Source of the DNA: JANWKA01 sp035533815
Lineage (GTDB): Bacteria; Bacteroidota; Bacteroidia; Chitinophagales; Chitinophagaceae
Direction of reading: 5' to 3'
Length of the DNA stretch: 25,280 nt
NCBI GenBank assembly: GCA_035533815.1
Contig: DATLTB010000101.1
Location: 1-25,280, forward strand
Shown here piece after piece: positions 8,808-16,385 of this stretch; the first letter of the stretch is position 1; the number at the start of each line of letters is the position of its first letter. The notes beneath the pieces were generated by a model. The model had not been told where the DNA came from. It saw only the letters and a program-made list of their open reading frames with translations, and searched no databases. The translations under genes were made by a program, and so were the position numbers.

Positions 8808-8900
8808 GCAAGTTACTTATATCGCACCGCTTCAACCACTTACCCTTGCTGCATTCCTGCCCTGGGGGGGTTCAGCAGGAGCTGGTCGTATAAGACTTGC
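8808..8900 (-). ncRNA. ffs: Signal recognition particle RNA, small bacterial type (4.5S)
   Basis: On the minus strand, a 93-nt hairpin RNA whose ends pair: GCAAGT at the 5' end with ACTTGC at the 3' end, then CTTATA with TATAAG, then ACC with GGT. The apical domain reads CAGG-GCA-GGAA-TGC-AGCA. This is exactly the SRP helix-8 layout: a GGAA tetraloop closed by a 3-bp stem, with the CAGG/AGCA symmetric loop that binds Ffh. A T-run at 8799-8806 follows the 3' end as an intrinsic terminator. A promoter placed so that its predicted start falls on base 8900 supports the 5' end. The RNA would guide nascent inner-membrane proteins to the Ffh/FtsY pathway. Confidence 0.92.
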
Positions 8901-8906
8901 CCGGCG

Positions 8907-8937
8907 CAAAGTTAAGGGTATTATTCAAAAGGACCAA
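8907..8937 (-). promoter_or_regulatory. Promoter of SRP RNA, Bacteroidota sigma type
   Basis: On the minus strand, TTG (8937-8935), then 20 nt, then TAACTTTG (8914-8907), an exact TAnnTTTG -7 element. Six bases further is base 8900, which is also the first base of the SRP terminal stem. It therefore gives an internal calibration of spacing and start offset for other promoters in this window. Confidence 0.8.
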
Positions 8938-8956
8938 GGGGTGCTGAATAAGACCT

Positions 8957-9823
8957 TCAGGGTTGTTTCTGGTAAACCCGGACATAATCGATGACCATAT
9001 CCTGGGGGAATATGTTGTCATCCACTCCCTGCTGACCACCCCAGTTCCCTCCGATGGCAATATTCAACAGCAGGTAGCATTTATTGTCAAAGGGCCATTC
9101 TGCAAAGGTTTTATGTTGGTTGTAAAAGGTAAGGATCAGCGCGGTATCTGCATAAAGGTTGATCTGGTCCGGAGTCCAGACCATACTATACAGGTGGAAA
9201 CTGTCCTGGGTATTGATCATGGTCACTGCATTGGTTTGCGGGGTGTTCAGGGACCAGTTGAAACTTTTGGTATACACTGAACCGTGAATAATATTGGGCT
9301 GGAATCCCACTTCTTCCATAATATCGATTTCCCCGTCATCGGGCCAGACAAGGGGTTGTTCGGCACCAAGCATCCAGATAGCCGGCCAGGTACCTCTTCC
9401 GGAAGGCAGTTTGGCGCGCACCACGATCTTGCCATACTCCCAGTCCGCTTTTTCACGGGTCACCAGCCGCGCGGAAGTGTAATTGAACCCATCCATGACC
9501 AGCTTCCTGGCTTCCAGGATCAAATAGCCATTTTCCACCCGGGCATTGGACAGGCTGTCTGCGGTATAATATTCCAGTTCATTGTTTCCCCATCCGGAAG
9601 ATCCGTTACCGACATCATATCCCCATTTGGTGCTGTCCGGCAATCCCGTATAGTTGAATTCATCGCTCCAGACCAGGGTATAACCCGTGGTATCCAGGAC
9701 GGGCGGATGGTATTGGTTGGTATCCACAGACCCCTGGGGGGGAACCGCGGATTTTTTACAGGCCGGAAGGGTCCAGCAGGTGATCATGACCAGGGTCGTG
9801 GCATAAAGGGTAATTCTTTTCAT
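8957..9823 (-). CDS. Glycoside hydrolase family 16 beta-glucanase, lipoprotein
   Basis: 288 aa. A signal peptide ends in the lipobox LPAC (Cys22), so the enzyme is probably anchored to the cell envelope. The GH16 jelly-roll follows: LVWSDEFNYTG, GNNELEYYT and the catalytic DGEIDIMEEVG, with nucleophile E165, helper D167 and acid/base E170. The EIDIME form with the inserted Met is the laminarinase/1,3-beta-glucanase-like version. LLLNIAIGGNWGG and the terminal DYVRVYQ are family strands. The likely reaction is hydrolysis of beta-1,3 or mixed-linkage glucans at the cell surface. It is not within a recognisable polysaccharide utilisation locus: no SusC/SusD genes are nearby. It is divergent from the his operon, and its own promoter is not evident. 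Confidence 0.93.
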   Translation of the reverse strand: MKRITLYATTLVMITCWTLPACKKSAVPPQGSVDTNQYHPPVLDTTGYTLVWSDEFNYTGLPDSTKWGYDVGNGSSGWGNNELEYYTADSLSNARVENGYLILEARKLVMDGFNYTSARLVTREKADWEYGKIVVRAKLPSGRGTWPAIWMLGAEQPLVWPDDGEIDIMEEVGFQPNIIHGSVYTKSFNWSLNTPQTNAVTMINTQDSFHLYSMVWTPDQINLYADTALILTFYNQHKTFAEWPFDNKCYLLLNIAIGGNWGGQQGVDDNIFPQDMVIDYVRVYQKQP

Positions 9824-9912
9824 CCTATTAATCCGGGTATACCCGGTACAATATCAAAGATCGGAATTTACCGGGTCATGCAAAAAATGGGCAGATTCTG
9901 ATAAATAACCAT

Positions 9913-9920
9913 TAATTTTG
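9913..9920 (+). promoter_or_regulatory. Putative -7 element of his operon promoter
   Basis: TAATTTTG matches TAnnTTTG exactly. Applying the offset seen at the SRP promoter puts the transcript start near 9927, about 26 bases before the leader peptide ATG. No TTG was found 20 nt upstream, so the -33 half is missing or divergent. Confidence 0.45.
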
Positions 9921-9952
9921 GCCCTGCTTTGTACAAAGAGCCCGTTAAAATC

Positions 9953-10012
9953 ATGAAGATCAACCCGTATACCCATCATCTCGGACACTTACTCTCCGGT
10001 AAGCAGAGATGA
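9953..10012 (+). CDS. hisL: Histidine operon leader peptide
   Basis: A 19-codon frame encoding MKINPYTHHLGHLLSGKQR, with His at positions 8, 9 and 12 (codons CAT CAT at 9974-9979 and CAC at 9986-9988). It sits between a TAnnTTTG element and hisG, and is followed by alternative hairpins and an intrinsic terminator. That is the architecture of a transcription-attenuation leader, in which a ribosome stalls at His codons when charged His-tRNA is scarce. Its role is as a translated sensor rather than a stable protein. No strong Shine-Dalgarno is visible. Only three of 19 codons are His, fewer than in enterobacterial leaders. Confidence 0.75.
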   Translation: MKINPYTHHLGHLLSGKQR

Positions 10013-10076
10013 GGTTATGCAATAAGGCATAAATTATTCCGAAAGGCTTACCCACCAGGTAGGTCTTTTTTCTTTT
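9976..10076 (+). promoter_or_regulatory. his attenuator (1:2, 2:3 and 3:4 alternative hairpins)
   Basis: Hairpin 1:2 pairs TCATCTC (9976-9982) with GAGATGA (10006-10012), with an inner stem CTTAC (9988-9992)/GTAAG (9999-10003). The antiterminator pairs GGTAAGC (9998-10004) with GCTTACC (10046-10052), seven perfect base pairs. The terminator uses the same 10045-10052 arm against 10058-10065, so 2:3 and 3:4 exclude each other. Segment 1 overlaps the His codons and segment 2 is covered by a ribosome at the leader stop codon. The logic therefore predicts read-through when histidine is scarce and termination when it is plentiful. Confidence 0.75.
10045..10076 (+). terminator. Intrinsic terminator in his leader (attenuator hairpin 3:4)
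   Basis: GGCTTACC (10045-10052), 5-nt loop CACCA, GGTAGGTC (10058-10065): eight pairs including two G-T wobbles. It is followed directly by TTTTTTCTTTT. It lies 42 bases before the hisG ATG, so it can only serve as a premature terminator. Confidence 0.8.
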
Positions 10077-10117
10077 AAAGTAGGAAACATGTTCAACCCC
10101 ATTTATTGTCATTCGCG

Positions 10118-10972
10118 ATGAAACTCAGGATAGCTATTCAGAAAGCCGGCAGGTTGCATGAGGATTCGGTGCGTATCCTCAGGGATTGCGGGATAGACCT
10201 CAATAACGGAGCCAATAAGCTGAAAACCGAGGCCAGTAATTTCCCGCTGGAAGTTTTTTTTCTTCGGGATGACGATATCCCCCAGTATGTAGAAGACGGA
10301 GTAGCTGATGCGGGCATTGTCGGAGAGAACATTGTTTTGGAAAGGCAAAAACAGGTGCATGTCCTGGAAAGACTAGGGTTTGGCCGTTGCCGGCTTTCCA
10401 TAGCGGTCAGCAGGACCCTGAATTATCATTCCCTGGCTGACCTGAACGGATTGCGCATCGCCACCAGTTATCCGGTGATTGTCGGGAAATTCCTGGAAAA
10501 AAACCATATCCGGGCAGAGATCCATGAGATATCCGGATCCGTGGAAATTGCCCCTGGCATCGGGCTGGCTGATGCCATTGGCGATCTGGTGAGCAGCGGA
10601 TCCACCCTGTTCATGAACGGCCTTCAGGAAGTGGAAACCATACTGGCATCAGAGGCTGTCCTGATCGCAGGCAAATCATTGTCCGTTGACCGGGACCTGG
10701 TGTTAAAGAAATTGCTATTCCGAATCAATGCCGTACGGAAGGCCCGCAATAATAAATATATATTGCTCAATGCCCCCAATGATAAGTTAAAGCAGATCAT
10801 CGGCCTGCTCCCGGGTATGAAGAGCCCCACCGTACTTCCCCTGGCTGAGGAAGGCTGGAGTTCCGTGCATTCGGTGGTCAATGAAGATGATTTCTGGGAA
10901 ATCATCGAGAATCTTAAAGCCAACGGAGCCCAGGGAATCCTGGTCGTTCCGATTGAAAAAATGATCCTATAA
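10118..10972 (+). CDS. hisG: ATP phosphoribosyltransferase, long form
   Basis: 284 aa from ATG 10118; a TTG at 10106 in the same frame would add four residues and is not preferred. It catalyses the first committed step of histidine synthesis, joining ATP and PRPP. The N-terminal LRIAIQKAGRLHEDSVRIL, the DGVADAGIVGENIV motif, IATSYPVIVGKFL and the PRPP-loop segment VEIAPGIGLADAIGDLVSSGSTL are clear. The extra ~75 C-terminal residues (from about LNAPNDKLKQIIGLLPG) are the ACT-like regulatory domain of the HisG-long class, which is feedback-inhibited by histidine and needs no HisZ. The gene is therefore probably controlled both by attenuation and allosterically. It is first in hisG-hisD-hisC-hisB, 10 bp before hisD. 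Confidence 0.95.
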   Translation: MKLRIAIQKAGRLHEDSVRILRDCGIDLNNGANKLKTEASNFPLEVFFLRDDDIPQYVEDGVADAGIVGENIVLERQKQVHVLERLGFGRCRLSIAVSRTLNYHSLADLNGLRIATSYPVIVGKFLEKNHIRAEIHEISGSVEIAPGIGLADAIGDLVSSGSTLFMNGLQEVETILASEAVLIAGKSLSVDRDLVLKKLLFRINAVRKARNNKYILLNAPNDKLKQIIGLLPGMKSPTVLPLAEEGWSSVHSVVNEDDFWEIIENLKANGAQGILVVPIEKMIL

Positions 10973-10982
10973 ATACAAGGCA

Positions 10983-12293
10983 ATGATGGAGGTGATCAGG
11001 CATCCGGAAAGGGCTACATGGGCAGGTATATTGGAACGGCCCCGGCTTGACCACACCCATCTGGAACGGCAGGTCGCGGAAATTCTGGCCGATATCCGGC
11101 TAAACGGAGATTCCGCTGTCCGGAAATACACCCAGGAATTTGACGGGGTGTCCCTGGATGCATTTACAGTGCCTCAGCAGGAGATCTCCGGGGCTGGACT
11201 TTTGATTCCCAATGACCTTAAATCCGCGATCCAGCAGGCAGCTGCTAATATTGAAGCATTTCATTCCCTCCAGGTGGAAGGAATCCGGATCCTGGAGACC
11301 ATGCCTGGCGTGACCTGCTGGAGAAGGAGTACCGCCATCGATAAAGTGGGGTTATACATTCCGGGAGGTTCCGCTCCCTTGTTTTCCACCTTGCTCATGC
11401 TGGGCATTCCCGCCAGGCTGGCCGGCTGCCGGGAGGTCGTTCTGTGCACTCCCCCCGGGCCGGGAGGGAAGGTGCCCCCGGCCATACTTTATACGGCAGG
11501 CCTGGTGGGTATATTCAGGATTTTCTGTATTGGCGGAGCCCAGGCTATCGGGGCAATGGCTTTCGGGACCCAGACCGTCCCGGCGGTGTATAAAATCTTC
11601 GGTCCCGGCAACCAATATGTCCATTGTGCCAAGCGGTTGGTCAATATATCGGGAGTGGGCATTGATATTCCGGCAGGGCCCACGGAACTGGCTATTCTCG
11701 CAGATGATTCGGCCATTGCCGCCTTTATAGCCGCTGACCTGCTTTCCCAGGCAGAGCATGGGCCGGACAGCCAGGTCATGCTCCTGACCTGCCATGAACC
11801 CCTGGTGCAGCAGGTCCTGAAGGAATTGGCAGATCAGCTGAAAGATCTCCCCCGCGGTGAAATTGCCCGCAAAGCCCTGGAAAATAGCCGGGTCATCCTG
11901 CTGGAAAACATGGATGAGGCGATTGACCTGGTGAACGAATATGCTCCGGAGCACCTGATCATCAGCTGTCGGGAAGAGGAAAAGCTCGCCGGGCGGATCG
12001 TCAATGCAGGTTCCATTTTCCTGGGTAATTATGCGCCGGAGAGTGTGGGTGATTATGCCTCCGGCACCAATCATACCCTTCCGACGGGGGGATTTGCGCG
12101 GTTATACAGTGGGGTATCCGTGGACAGCTTCGTTAAAAAGATCACCATCCAGAAACTGACCTGGGAAGGCTTGGCAAAGATCGGTCCCATAGTGGAAACC
12201 ATGGCTGCTGCCGAGGGGTTGGAAGGGCACCGAAGATCGGTTAGCCTTCGCCTGAATTACATGGATATACCGGATAAAGTCAATCCCGTGTAG
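10983..12293 (+). CDS. hisD: Histidinol dehydrogenase
   Basis: 436 aa. It performs the last two oxidations of the pathway, histidinol to histidine, using NAD and a zinc ion. Visible signatures are GLYIPGGSAPLFSTLLML, the substrate loop GVGIDIPAGPTELAILAD, the zinc-ligand stretch LLSQAEHGPDSQ, the catalytic EYAPEHLII, and SVGDYASGTNHTLPTGGFAR. A C-terminal EGLEGHRRSV carries the last zinc-binding His. Two Met codons in tandem start the protein (10983 and 10986). The short 10-bp gap to hisG and 18-bp gap to hisC indicate one transcript under the his attenuator. Confidence 0.96.
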   Translation: MMEVIRHPERATWAGILERPRLDHTHLERQVAEILADIRLNGDSAVRKYTQEFDGVSLDAFTVPQQEISGAGLLIPNDLKSAIQQAAANIEAFHSLQVEGIRILETMPGVTCWRRSTAIDKVGLYIPGGSAPLFSTLLMLGIPARLAGCREVVLCTPPGPGGKVPPAILYTAGLVGIFRIFCIGGAQAIGAMAFGTQTVPAVYKIFGPGNQYVHCAKRLVNISGVGIDIPAGPTELAILADDSAIAAFIAADLLSQAEHGPDSQVMLLTCHEPLVQQVLKELADQLKDLPRGEIARKALENSRVILLENMDEAIDLVNEYAPEHLIISCREEEKLAGRIVNAGSIFLGNYAPESVGDYASGTNHTLPTGGFARLYSGVSVDSFVKKITIQKLTWEGLAKIGPIVETMAAAEGLEGHRRSVSLRLNYMDIPDKVNPV

Positions 12294-12311
12294 ACGGATT
12301 ACTACAATTAT

Positions 12312-13379
12312 ATGTTTGAACTGAGCCGGATAATAAGGGAAAATATTAAGAAGTTGGTGCCCTATTCCTCTGCCCGGGATGATTTCAGCGGGAAAGCCGC
12401 AGTATTTCTGGATGCTAATGAAAATAGCTTTGGCTCCCCCCTGCCAGTACCGTATAACCGGTACCCGGATCCGCATCAATCAGTACTGAAGCAAAAAATC
12501 TCGGACATTAAGGGAGTACCCGCCGAGCGGATTTTCCTGGGTAATGGCAGTGATGAATGTATTGATCTGGTGATCCGGGCCTTTGGTGAACCGGCGCAGG
12601 ATAATATGCTCATCTGCCCACCCACCTATGGCATGTACGAGGTCTGTGCCCATATCAACAATGTGGAAGTGAGAAAGGTGCCGATGACTCCCCGGTTTCA
12701 GCTTGATCTGGAAGGGATTGAACGGGCCCTGGACAGCCATACCAAATTGATCTTTCTCTGTTCTCCGAATAACCCTACCGGAAATGCACTCCGGAGGGAA
12801 GATATCGAAGTCATCCTGAACAATTTTTCGGGGCTGGTGGTCATCGATGAGGCCTATATTAATTTTTCCAGGTACCGGTCTTTTACCCTGGAACTGGATG
12901 AGTATCCCAACCTGGTGGTATTGCAGACCCTATCCAAGGCCTGGGGCCTGGCTGCCCTGCGTATCGGGATGGCATTTTCCAGTGTGGAGCTGACGGAGGT
13001 GCTCAGCCGGATCAAGCCGCCTTATAATATCGGACAGGCTTCCCAGGACCTGGCTTTACAGGCCCTGGAAAACAGGGAGCAGGTGAATGGCTGGATAAAA
13101 CAGATTGTCAGCGGTCGGGAACAATTGGCACAGGGGTTGGGCGGGATACCCGGAATCCTGGAAGTATATCCCAGCGAGGCAAACTTCCTGCTGGTCAAAA
13201 CGATTGATCCGGTAGGGATCTATAAATACCTGGTGAGCCAGGGCATGATCATCCGGGACAGATCCCGGGTGGAATTATGTGCAGGCTGCCTCCGCATTAC
13301 GGTTGGCACACCGGCAGAAAATGAGGGGCTTATCCGGGAACTTAAACTTTATTCCCATGAAAAAAGTACTGTTCATTGA
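12312..13379 (+). CDS. hisC: Histidinol-phosphate aminotransferase
   Basis: 355 aa fold-type I PLP enzyme converting imidazole-acetol phosphate plus glutamate to histidinol phosphate. Motifs are LGNGSDECIDLVIRAF, the CSPNNPTGNAL substrate motif, VVIDEAYINFS (PLP-pyridine Asp), and the PLP lysine in TLSKAWGLAALRIGMAF. The C-terminal RDRSRVELCAGCLRITVGTPAEN binds the phosphate and carboxylate. Its last 23 bases overlap the start of hisB in another frame, a common arrangement for these two genes and a sign of coupled translation. Confidence 0.96.
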   Translation: MFELSRIIRENIKKLVPYSSARDDFSGKAAVFLDANENSFGSPLPVPYNRYPDPHQSVLKQKISDIKGVPAERIFLGNGSDECIDLVIRAFGEPAQDNMLICPPTYGMYEVCAHINNVEVRKVPMTPRFQLDLEGIERALDSHTKLIFLCSPNNPTGNALRREDIEVILNNFSGLVVIDEAYINFSRYRSFTLELDEYPNLVVLQTLSKAWGLAALRIGMAFSSVELTEVLSRIKPPYNIGQASQDLALQALENREQVNGWIKQIVSGREQLAQGLGGIPGILEVYPSEANFLLVKTIDPVGIYKYLVSQGMIIRDRSRVELCAGCLRITVGTPAENEGLIRELKLYSHEKSTVH

Positions 13380-14490
13380 CCGGGATGGCACCCTGATCAG
13401 GGAACCTCCCGACCACCAGGTGGATAGCCTGGAAAAACTGGAATTTTATCCGGGGGTATTTCAATATCTGTCCCGGATTTCGGCTGAACTGGACTATGAG
13501 CTGGTCCTGGTAAGCAACCAGGATGGAATGGGCACTCCAGCATTTCCTAAGGATAAGTTCCTTCAGGTCCATGAATTTTTCCTCCGTTCACTGCGCAATG
13601 AAGGCATCGTCTTTGATGCGGAGTTCATTGACACGAGTTTTTCCCATGCTCCCTCCCCAAACCGTAAACCAGGCACCGGAGCCCTGTTAGCCTATAAAAC
13701 ACCGGATTATGACCTTAAAAACTCCCTGGTCATCGGGGACCGGATTACAGATGTGTTATTGGCCAGGAATCTGGGCACAAGGGCCATCTGGTTGAATGAT
13801 GGCAGCGGCCTGGGTAGCCAGGAATTTCCGGTTACCCGGGAGGAACTGAAGGAAGTGATTGTCCTGGAAACTACAGAATGGAAAAAAATATATGAATGGC
13901 TGAAACTGGGTTCCCGGGAAGCGGAACACCGGAGAAAAACCAACGAAACGGACATTTTAGTCAGGGTCTGTCTGGAGGGAAAAGGTCATTCGGACATAGC
14001 CACCGGTCTGGGATTTTTTGATCATATGCTGCAGCAGGTAGCCCGCCATGGCAACCTGGATTTGGATATCAAGGTCAATGGAGACCTGCATGTGGATGAA
14101 CATCATACCATTGAAGACACGGGGATAACCCTTGGGGAAGCCATCTCCCTTGCCTTGGGGGATAAACGGGGAATAGGCCGCTTTGGGTTCTGTCTGCCGA
14201 TGGATGATTGCCTGGCCCAGGTCGCTTTAGATTTTGGGGGAAGGAGCTGGCTGGTCTGGGATACCCGGTTTCAGCGGGAACGGATCGGCGAAATGCCTAC
14301 TGAAATGTTTTTTCATTTTTTCAAGTCTTTTGCCGACGGAGCTAAATGTAACCTGAATATCCGGGCTGAAGGGGAAAATGAACATCATAAGATTGAGGCC
14401 ATATTCAAGGCATTTGCCCGGGCCCTTAAAATGGCGGTTAGCAGGGATGTGGACCACTTCGAACTACCGAGCACCAAAGGGGTACTGTGA
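13357..14490 (+). CDS. hisB: Bifunctional histidinol-phosphatase / imidazoleglycerol-phosphate dehydratase
   Basis: 377 aa fusion. The N-terminal half is a HAD-superfamily phosphatase: VLFIDRDGTLI with D8 and D10, SNQDGMG, and GDRITDVLLARNLG. From about residue 192 it becomes IGP dehydratase: RKTNETDILVRVCLEGKG, TGLGFFDHMLQQVARHGN, DEHHTIEDTGI (manganese-binding His cluster), FHFFKSFADGAKCNLNI and GENEHHKIEAIFKAFARAL. It therefore covers two non-adjacent pathway steps. The chosen ATG at 13357 starts exactly at the HAD motif; the open frame to 13279 only overlaps hisC. hisH, hisA, hisF and hisI, which commonly follow in Bacteroidota, are absent here; the next gene is on the opposite strand 110 bp away. 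No convincing terminator was seen between them. Confidence 0.96.
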   Translation: MKKVLFIDRDGTLIREPPDHQVDSLEKLEFYPGVFQYLSRISAELDYELVLVSNQDGMGTPAFPKDKFLQVHEFFLRSLRNEGIVFDAEFIDTSFSHAPSPNRKPGTGALLAYKTPDYDLKNSLVIGDRITDVLLARNLGTRAIWLNDGSGLGSQEFPVTREELKEVIVLETTEWKKIYEWLKLGSREAEHRRKTNETDILVRVCLEGKGHSDIATGLGFFDHMLQQVARHGNLDLDIKVNGDLHVDEHHTIEDTGITLGEAISLALGDKRGIGRFGFCLPMDDCLAQVALDFGGRSWLVWDTRFQRERIGEMPTEMFFHFFKSFADGAKCNLNIRAEGENEHHKIEAIFKAFARALKMAVSRDVDHFELPSTKGVL

Positions 14491-14600
14491 AAGACAGCAG
14501 CACACCCAAGGGCTATTTCTGCCTGGTTAATATTTTTCCTGGGCAGGGCAGCATTTTCTCATTTTCCGGGTTGGTCTTTTAGTCTATGCAGCATGGGGGA

Positions 14601-15761
14601 TCAGAAATCCCTGTAGACCAGATTAACCCAGGGAACAACTTCCAGACCATGGCTTCGGTGCTGTTCCTGCCCGCCTCCGTATATCAGGTATCCTTTGCTT
14701 TCCCCGCTTAAGGAGTTCCAGTAGATTAAATTTTTAAAAAACTCCTCATTAATGGTTTTGCCTGACTTGATTTCCATGGGGGTTAATTGTCCTGCCTGGT
14801 CAATGATCAAATCAACTTCATGGCCAGTTTTATCCCTCCAGTAATATAGGTTGACGGGTACACCTGCGTTGATTCTTTTTTTTACCAGTTCCGTAACGAT
14901 CAACGTCTCAAAAAGACTTCCCCGTATGGGATGATTTTCTAATTGTGCTTCAGCCCTTATCCCTAAAAGAGAACAAATCAGTCCAGTATCATAAAAATAT
15001 ACTTTGGGCCTTTTGATGATCGTTTTATTGAAATTCCTGTAGTGCGGCCTCAACAGGTAAATGATATAACTGCCATCAAGCACGCTGACCCAGGATTGAA
15101 TGGTTTTGGTATCCATTCCTGTTTCGACTGCCAGCGAGGACAGGTTAAGCTCCTGTCCGGTTCTCGCGGCCAGTAGCCCCATGAATCGCTCAAATACGAC
15201 CAGATCCGTAATATTCCTGATTTGTCTGACATCTCTCTCCACATAAGTGCGGATATAGTTGGGGAACCAATCCTGCGGAGCCGGATAAAGGTCAAATAGG
15301 GGGGGGTAAAGACCGGTCAGCAATATGTTGTTCAGGCCTGGAAGATTAAGTCTGTCCGGATATATTTCCTCCAGGCTGAATGGCAGCAGGTTCATCAGGG
15401 CTATTCTACCGGCAAGCGTCTGTACTATGTTTTGCTGTAAAAGAAAGTTATTGGATCCCGTCAGGATGAATTTTCCGGGATTGGGGGAATCATCCAGTAT
15501 TTCCTGCAAATAAGAAAATAGCTCCGGCGCTCTTTGCACTTCATCCAGGATCGCCCCATCCGGATATTTATCCAGCAAGCCCCTGGGATCTTCCAGGGCA
15601 AACCTCCTGGTTTCGGGATTTTCCAGAGAAACATAGGGTTTATCAGGGAAAAGTGATTTGACGAGGGTGGTTTTTCCGGATTGATGGGGTCCAGTTACCG
15701 CTACAGATTTAAAAGTATGGGCTAACTGCAAGAGCTTGGTACTTGCTTTCCGGTCAATCAT
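14601..15761 (-). CDS. AAA_14/DUF4143 ATP-binding protein, copy 1
   Basis: 386 aa, the standard length for this family. P-loop GPHQSGKT at residues 24-31, Walker B AILDEVQ at about 70-76, and the sensor-like ILTGSNNFLL followed by LAGRIALMNLLPF. The DUF4143 part starts near YIRTYVERDVRQI, includes a winged-helix-like stretch (LSSLAVETGMDTKTIQSW) and ends with GHEVDLIID (313-321) and MEIKSGK (329-335). That is the spaced acidic/Lys pattern of PD-(D/E)XK-like folds. Biological roles of this very abundant family are mostly unknown. A 39-nt perfect palindrome and a TAnnTTTG element lie just upstream (see those entries), so the gene is probably autoregulated and possibly leaderless. It converges on hisB and is not part of a visible operon. 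Confidence 0.9.
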   Translation of the reverse strand: MIDRKASTKLLQLAHTFKSVAVTGPHQSGKTTLVKSLFPDKPYVSLENPETRRFALEDPRGLLDKYPDGAILDEVQRAPELFSYLQEILDDSPNPGKFILTGSNNFLLQQNIVQTLAGRIALMNLLPFSLEEIYPDRLNLPGLNNILLTGLYPPLFDLYPAPQDWFPNYIRTYVERDVRQIRNITDLVVFERFMGLLAARTGQELNLSSLAVETGMDTKTIQSWVSVLDGSYIIYLLRPHYRNFNKTIIKRPKVYFYDTGLICSLLGIRAEAQLENHPIRGSLFETLIVTELVKKRINAGVPVNLYYWRDKTGHEVDLIIDQAGQLTPMEIKSGKTINEEFFKNLIYWNSLSGESKGYLIYGGGQEQHRSHGLEVVPWVNLVYRDF

Positions 15762-15766
15762 CAGGT

Positions 15767-15774
15767 CAAAAATA
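15767..15774 (-). promoter_or_regulatory. -7 promoter element of DUF4143 ATPase copy 1, leaderless start predicted
   Basis: Minus-strand TATTTTTG matches TAnnTTTG. Five bases separate it from the ATG at 15761, so the SRP-calibrated start site falls on or next to the A of the start codon. No TTG at the 20-nt spacing; the nearest TTG, at the centre of the palindrome (15803-15801), is 26 nt away. Confidence 0.5.
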
Positions 15775-15781
15775 ATCCCTT

Positions 15782-15820
15782 ATTGGATAAATTAGGAATT
15801 CAATTCCTAATTTATCCAAT
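15782..15820. repeat. 39-nt perfect palindrome (19-bp arms, 1-nt centre)
   Basis: Left arm 15782-15800 and right arm 15802-15820 are exact reverse complements around C15801, beginning ATTGGATAAATTAGGAATT. It lies 7 bp upstream of the -7 element of ATPase copy 1 and 49 bp past the stop of the YkgJ-like gene. An 18-nt perfect AT-only palindrome (15819-15836) abuts it and a 12-nt one (15846-15857) follows. With no T-run downstream on the relevant strand, an operator is more likely than a terminator. Confidence 0.85.
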
Positions 15821-15869
15821 TAATTTATAAATTAATGATAATCAATAATTTAAATTAACAGTATGATAT

Positions 15870-16385
15870 TTAATCGACAGCTTGAAAGAAAAATCCATAG
15901 GCATCCTTCAATTTTTCCAGCACATTGAATACGATGGGACAAATGCCATAGCTGGTGATGATTGCCTGTAAATGGAGCTGGGTATCTTTTTTTTGTAAAT
16001 GGGGATAAGAGCGGCAATCCTCCGGGCGTCCTTCATAGACCGAGCATTCGTTCCCTTTCAGGAAACTGCAGGGTATATGGCTGAAGATGTATTCGCCCAT
16101 CTGACTTTTTTCAAGATATTTTTTAGTGAACTTTTCCTTTGGGGTATGCAGGTGTTGGGAAAGCCGGGAGACATCTTCCCTGTCCAGGGAAACCATAAAG
16201 GCACGACAGCAATTGCCACAGGTTGTGCAGTCAATTTTTCCGGAAACTTCCCGGTTCAGGGCATGTATGCGATCATCAAGTAGGCTGCTGTCCACTTCCT
16301 TCAGGAAGGCCCTGAATTGCGTATTTTCTTCCTGCCGGTCCAAGGCAACGGTGGCAATTTTCTCCAGATCAAGTTCAATTTCCAT
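15870..16385 (-). CDS. YkgJ/UPF0153-like cysteine-cluster protein
   Basis: 171 aa. Cysteines at positions 53, 56, 59 and 60 (CTTCGNCC) plus 106, 114 and 124 (IPCSFLKGNECSVYEGRPEDCRSYP) form the signature of the YkgJ/CxxCxxCC family, thought to bind a zinc or iron-sulfur cluster. An eighth Cys at 149 may join it. The N-terminus is acidic and helical. The biochemical role of the family is unknown. It sits between two DUF4143 ATPases, facing the same way as copy 1, but the palindromic region (109 bp) separates them, so an operon is doubtful. Base composition resembles the surrounding housekeeping genes. Confidence 0.88.
   Translation of the reverse strand: MEIELDLEKIATVALDRQEENTQFRAFLKEVDSSLLDDRIHALNREVSGKIDCTTCGNCCRAFMVSLDREDVSRLSQHLHTPKEKFTKKYLEKSQMGEYIFSHIPCSFLKGNECSVYEGRPEDCRSYPHLQKKDTQLHLQAIITSYGICPIVFNVLEKLKDAYGFFFQAVD

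Noticed and set aside
11352..12074. 240-codon open frame on the minus strand opposite hisD
   Set aside because: Antisense to a clear hisD, low-complexity Gly/Gln/His-rich translation, no recognisable domain.
14491..14600. Possible bidirectional terminator between hisB and ATPase copy 1
   Set aside because: CTGCC/GGCAG can pair around an AT-rich loop, but the stem is only five pairs and has no T-run outside it.
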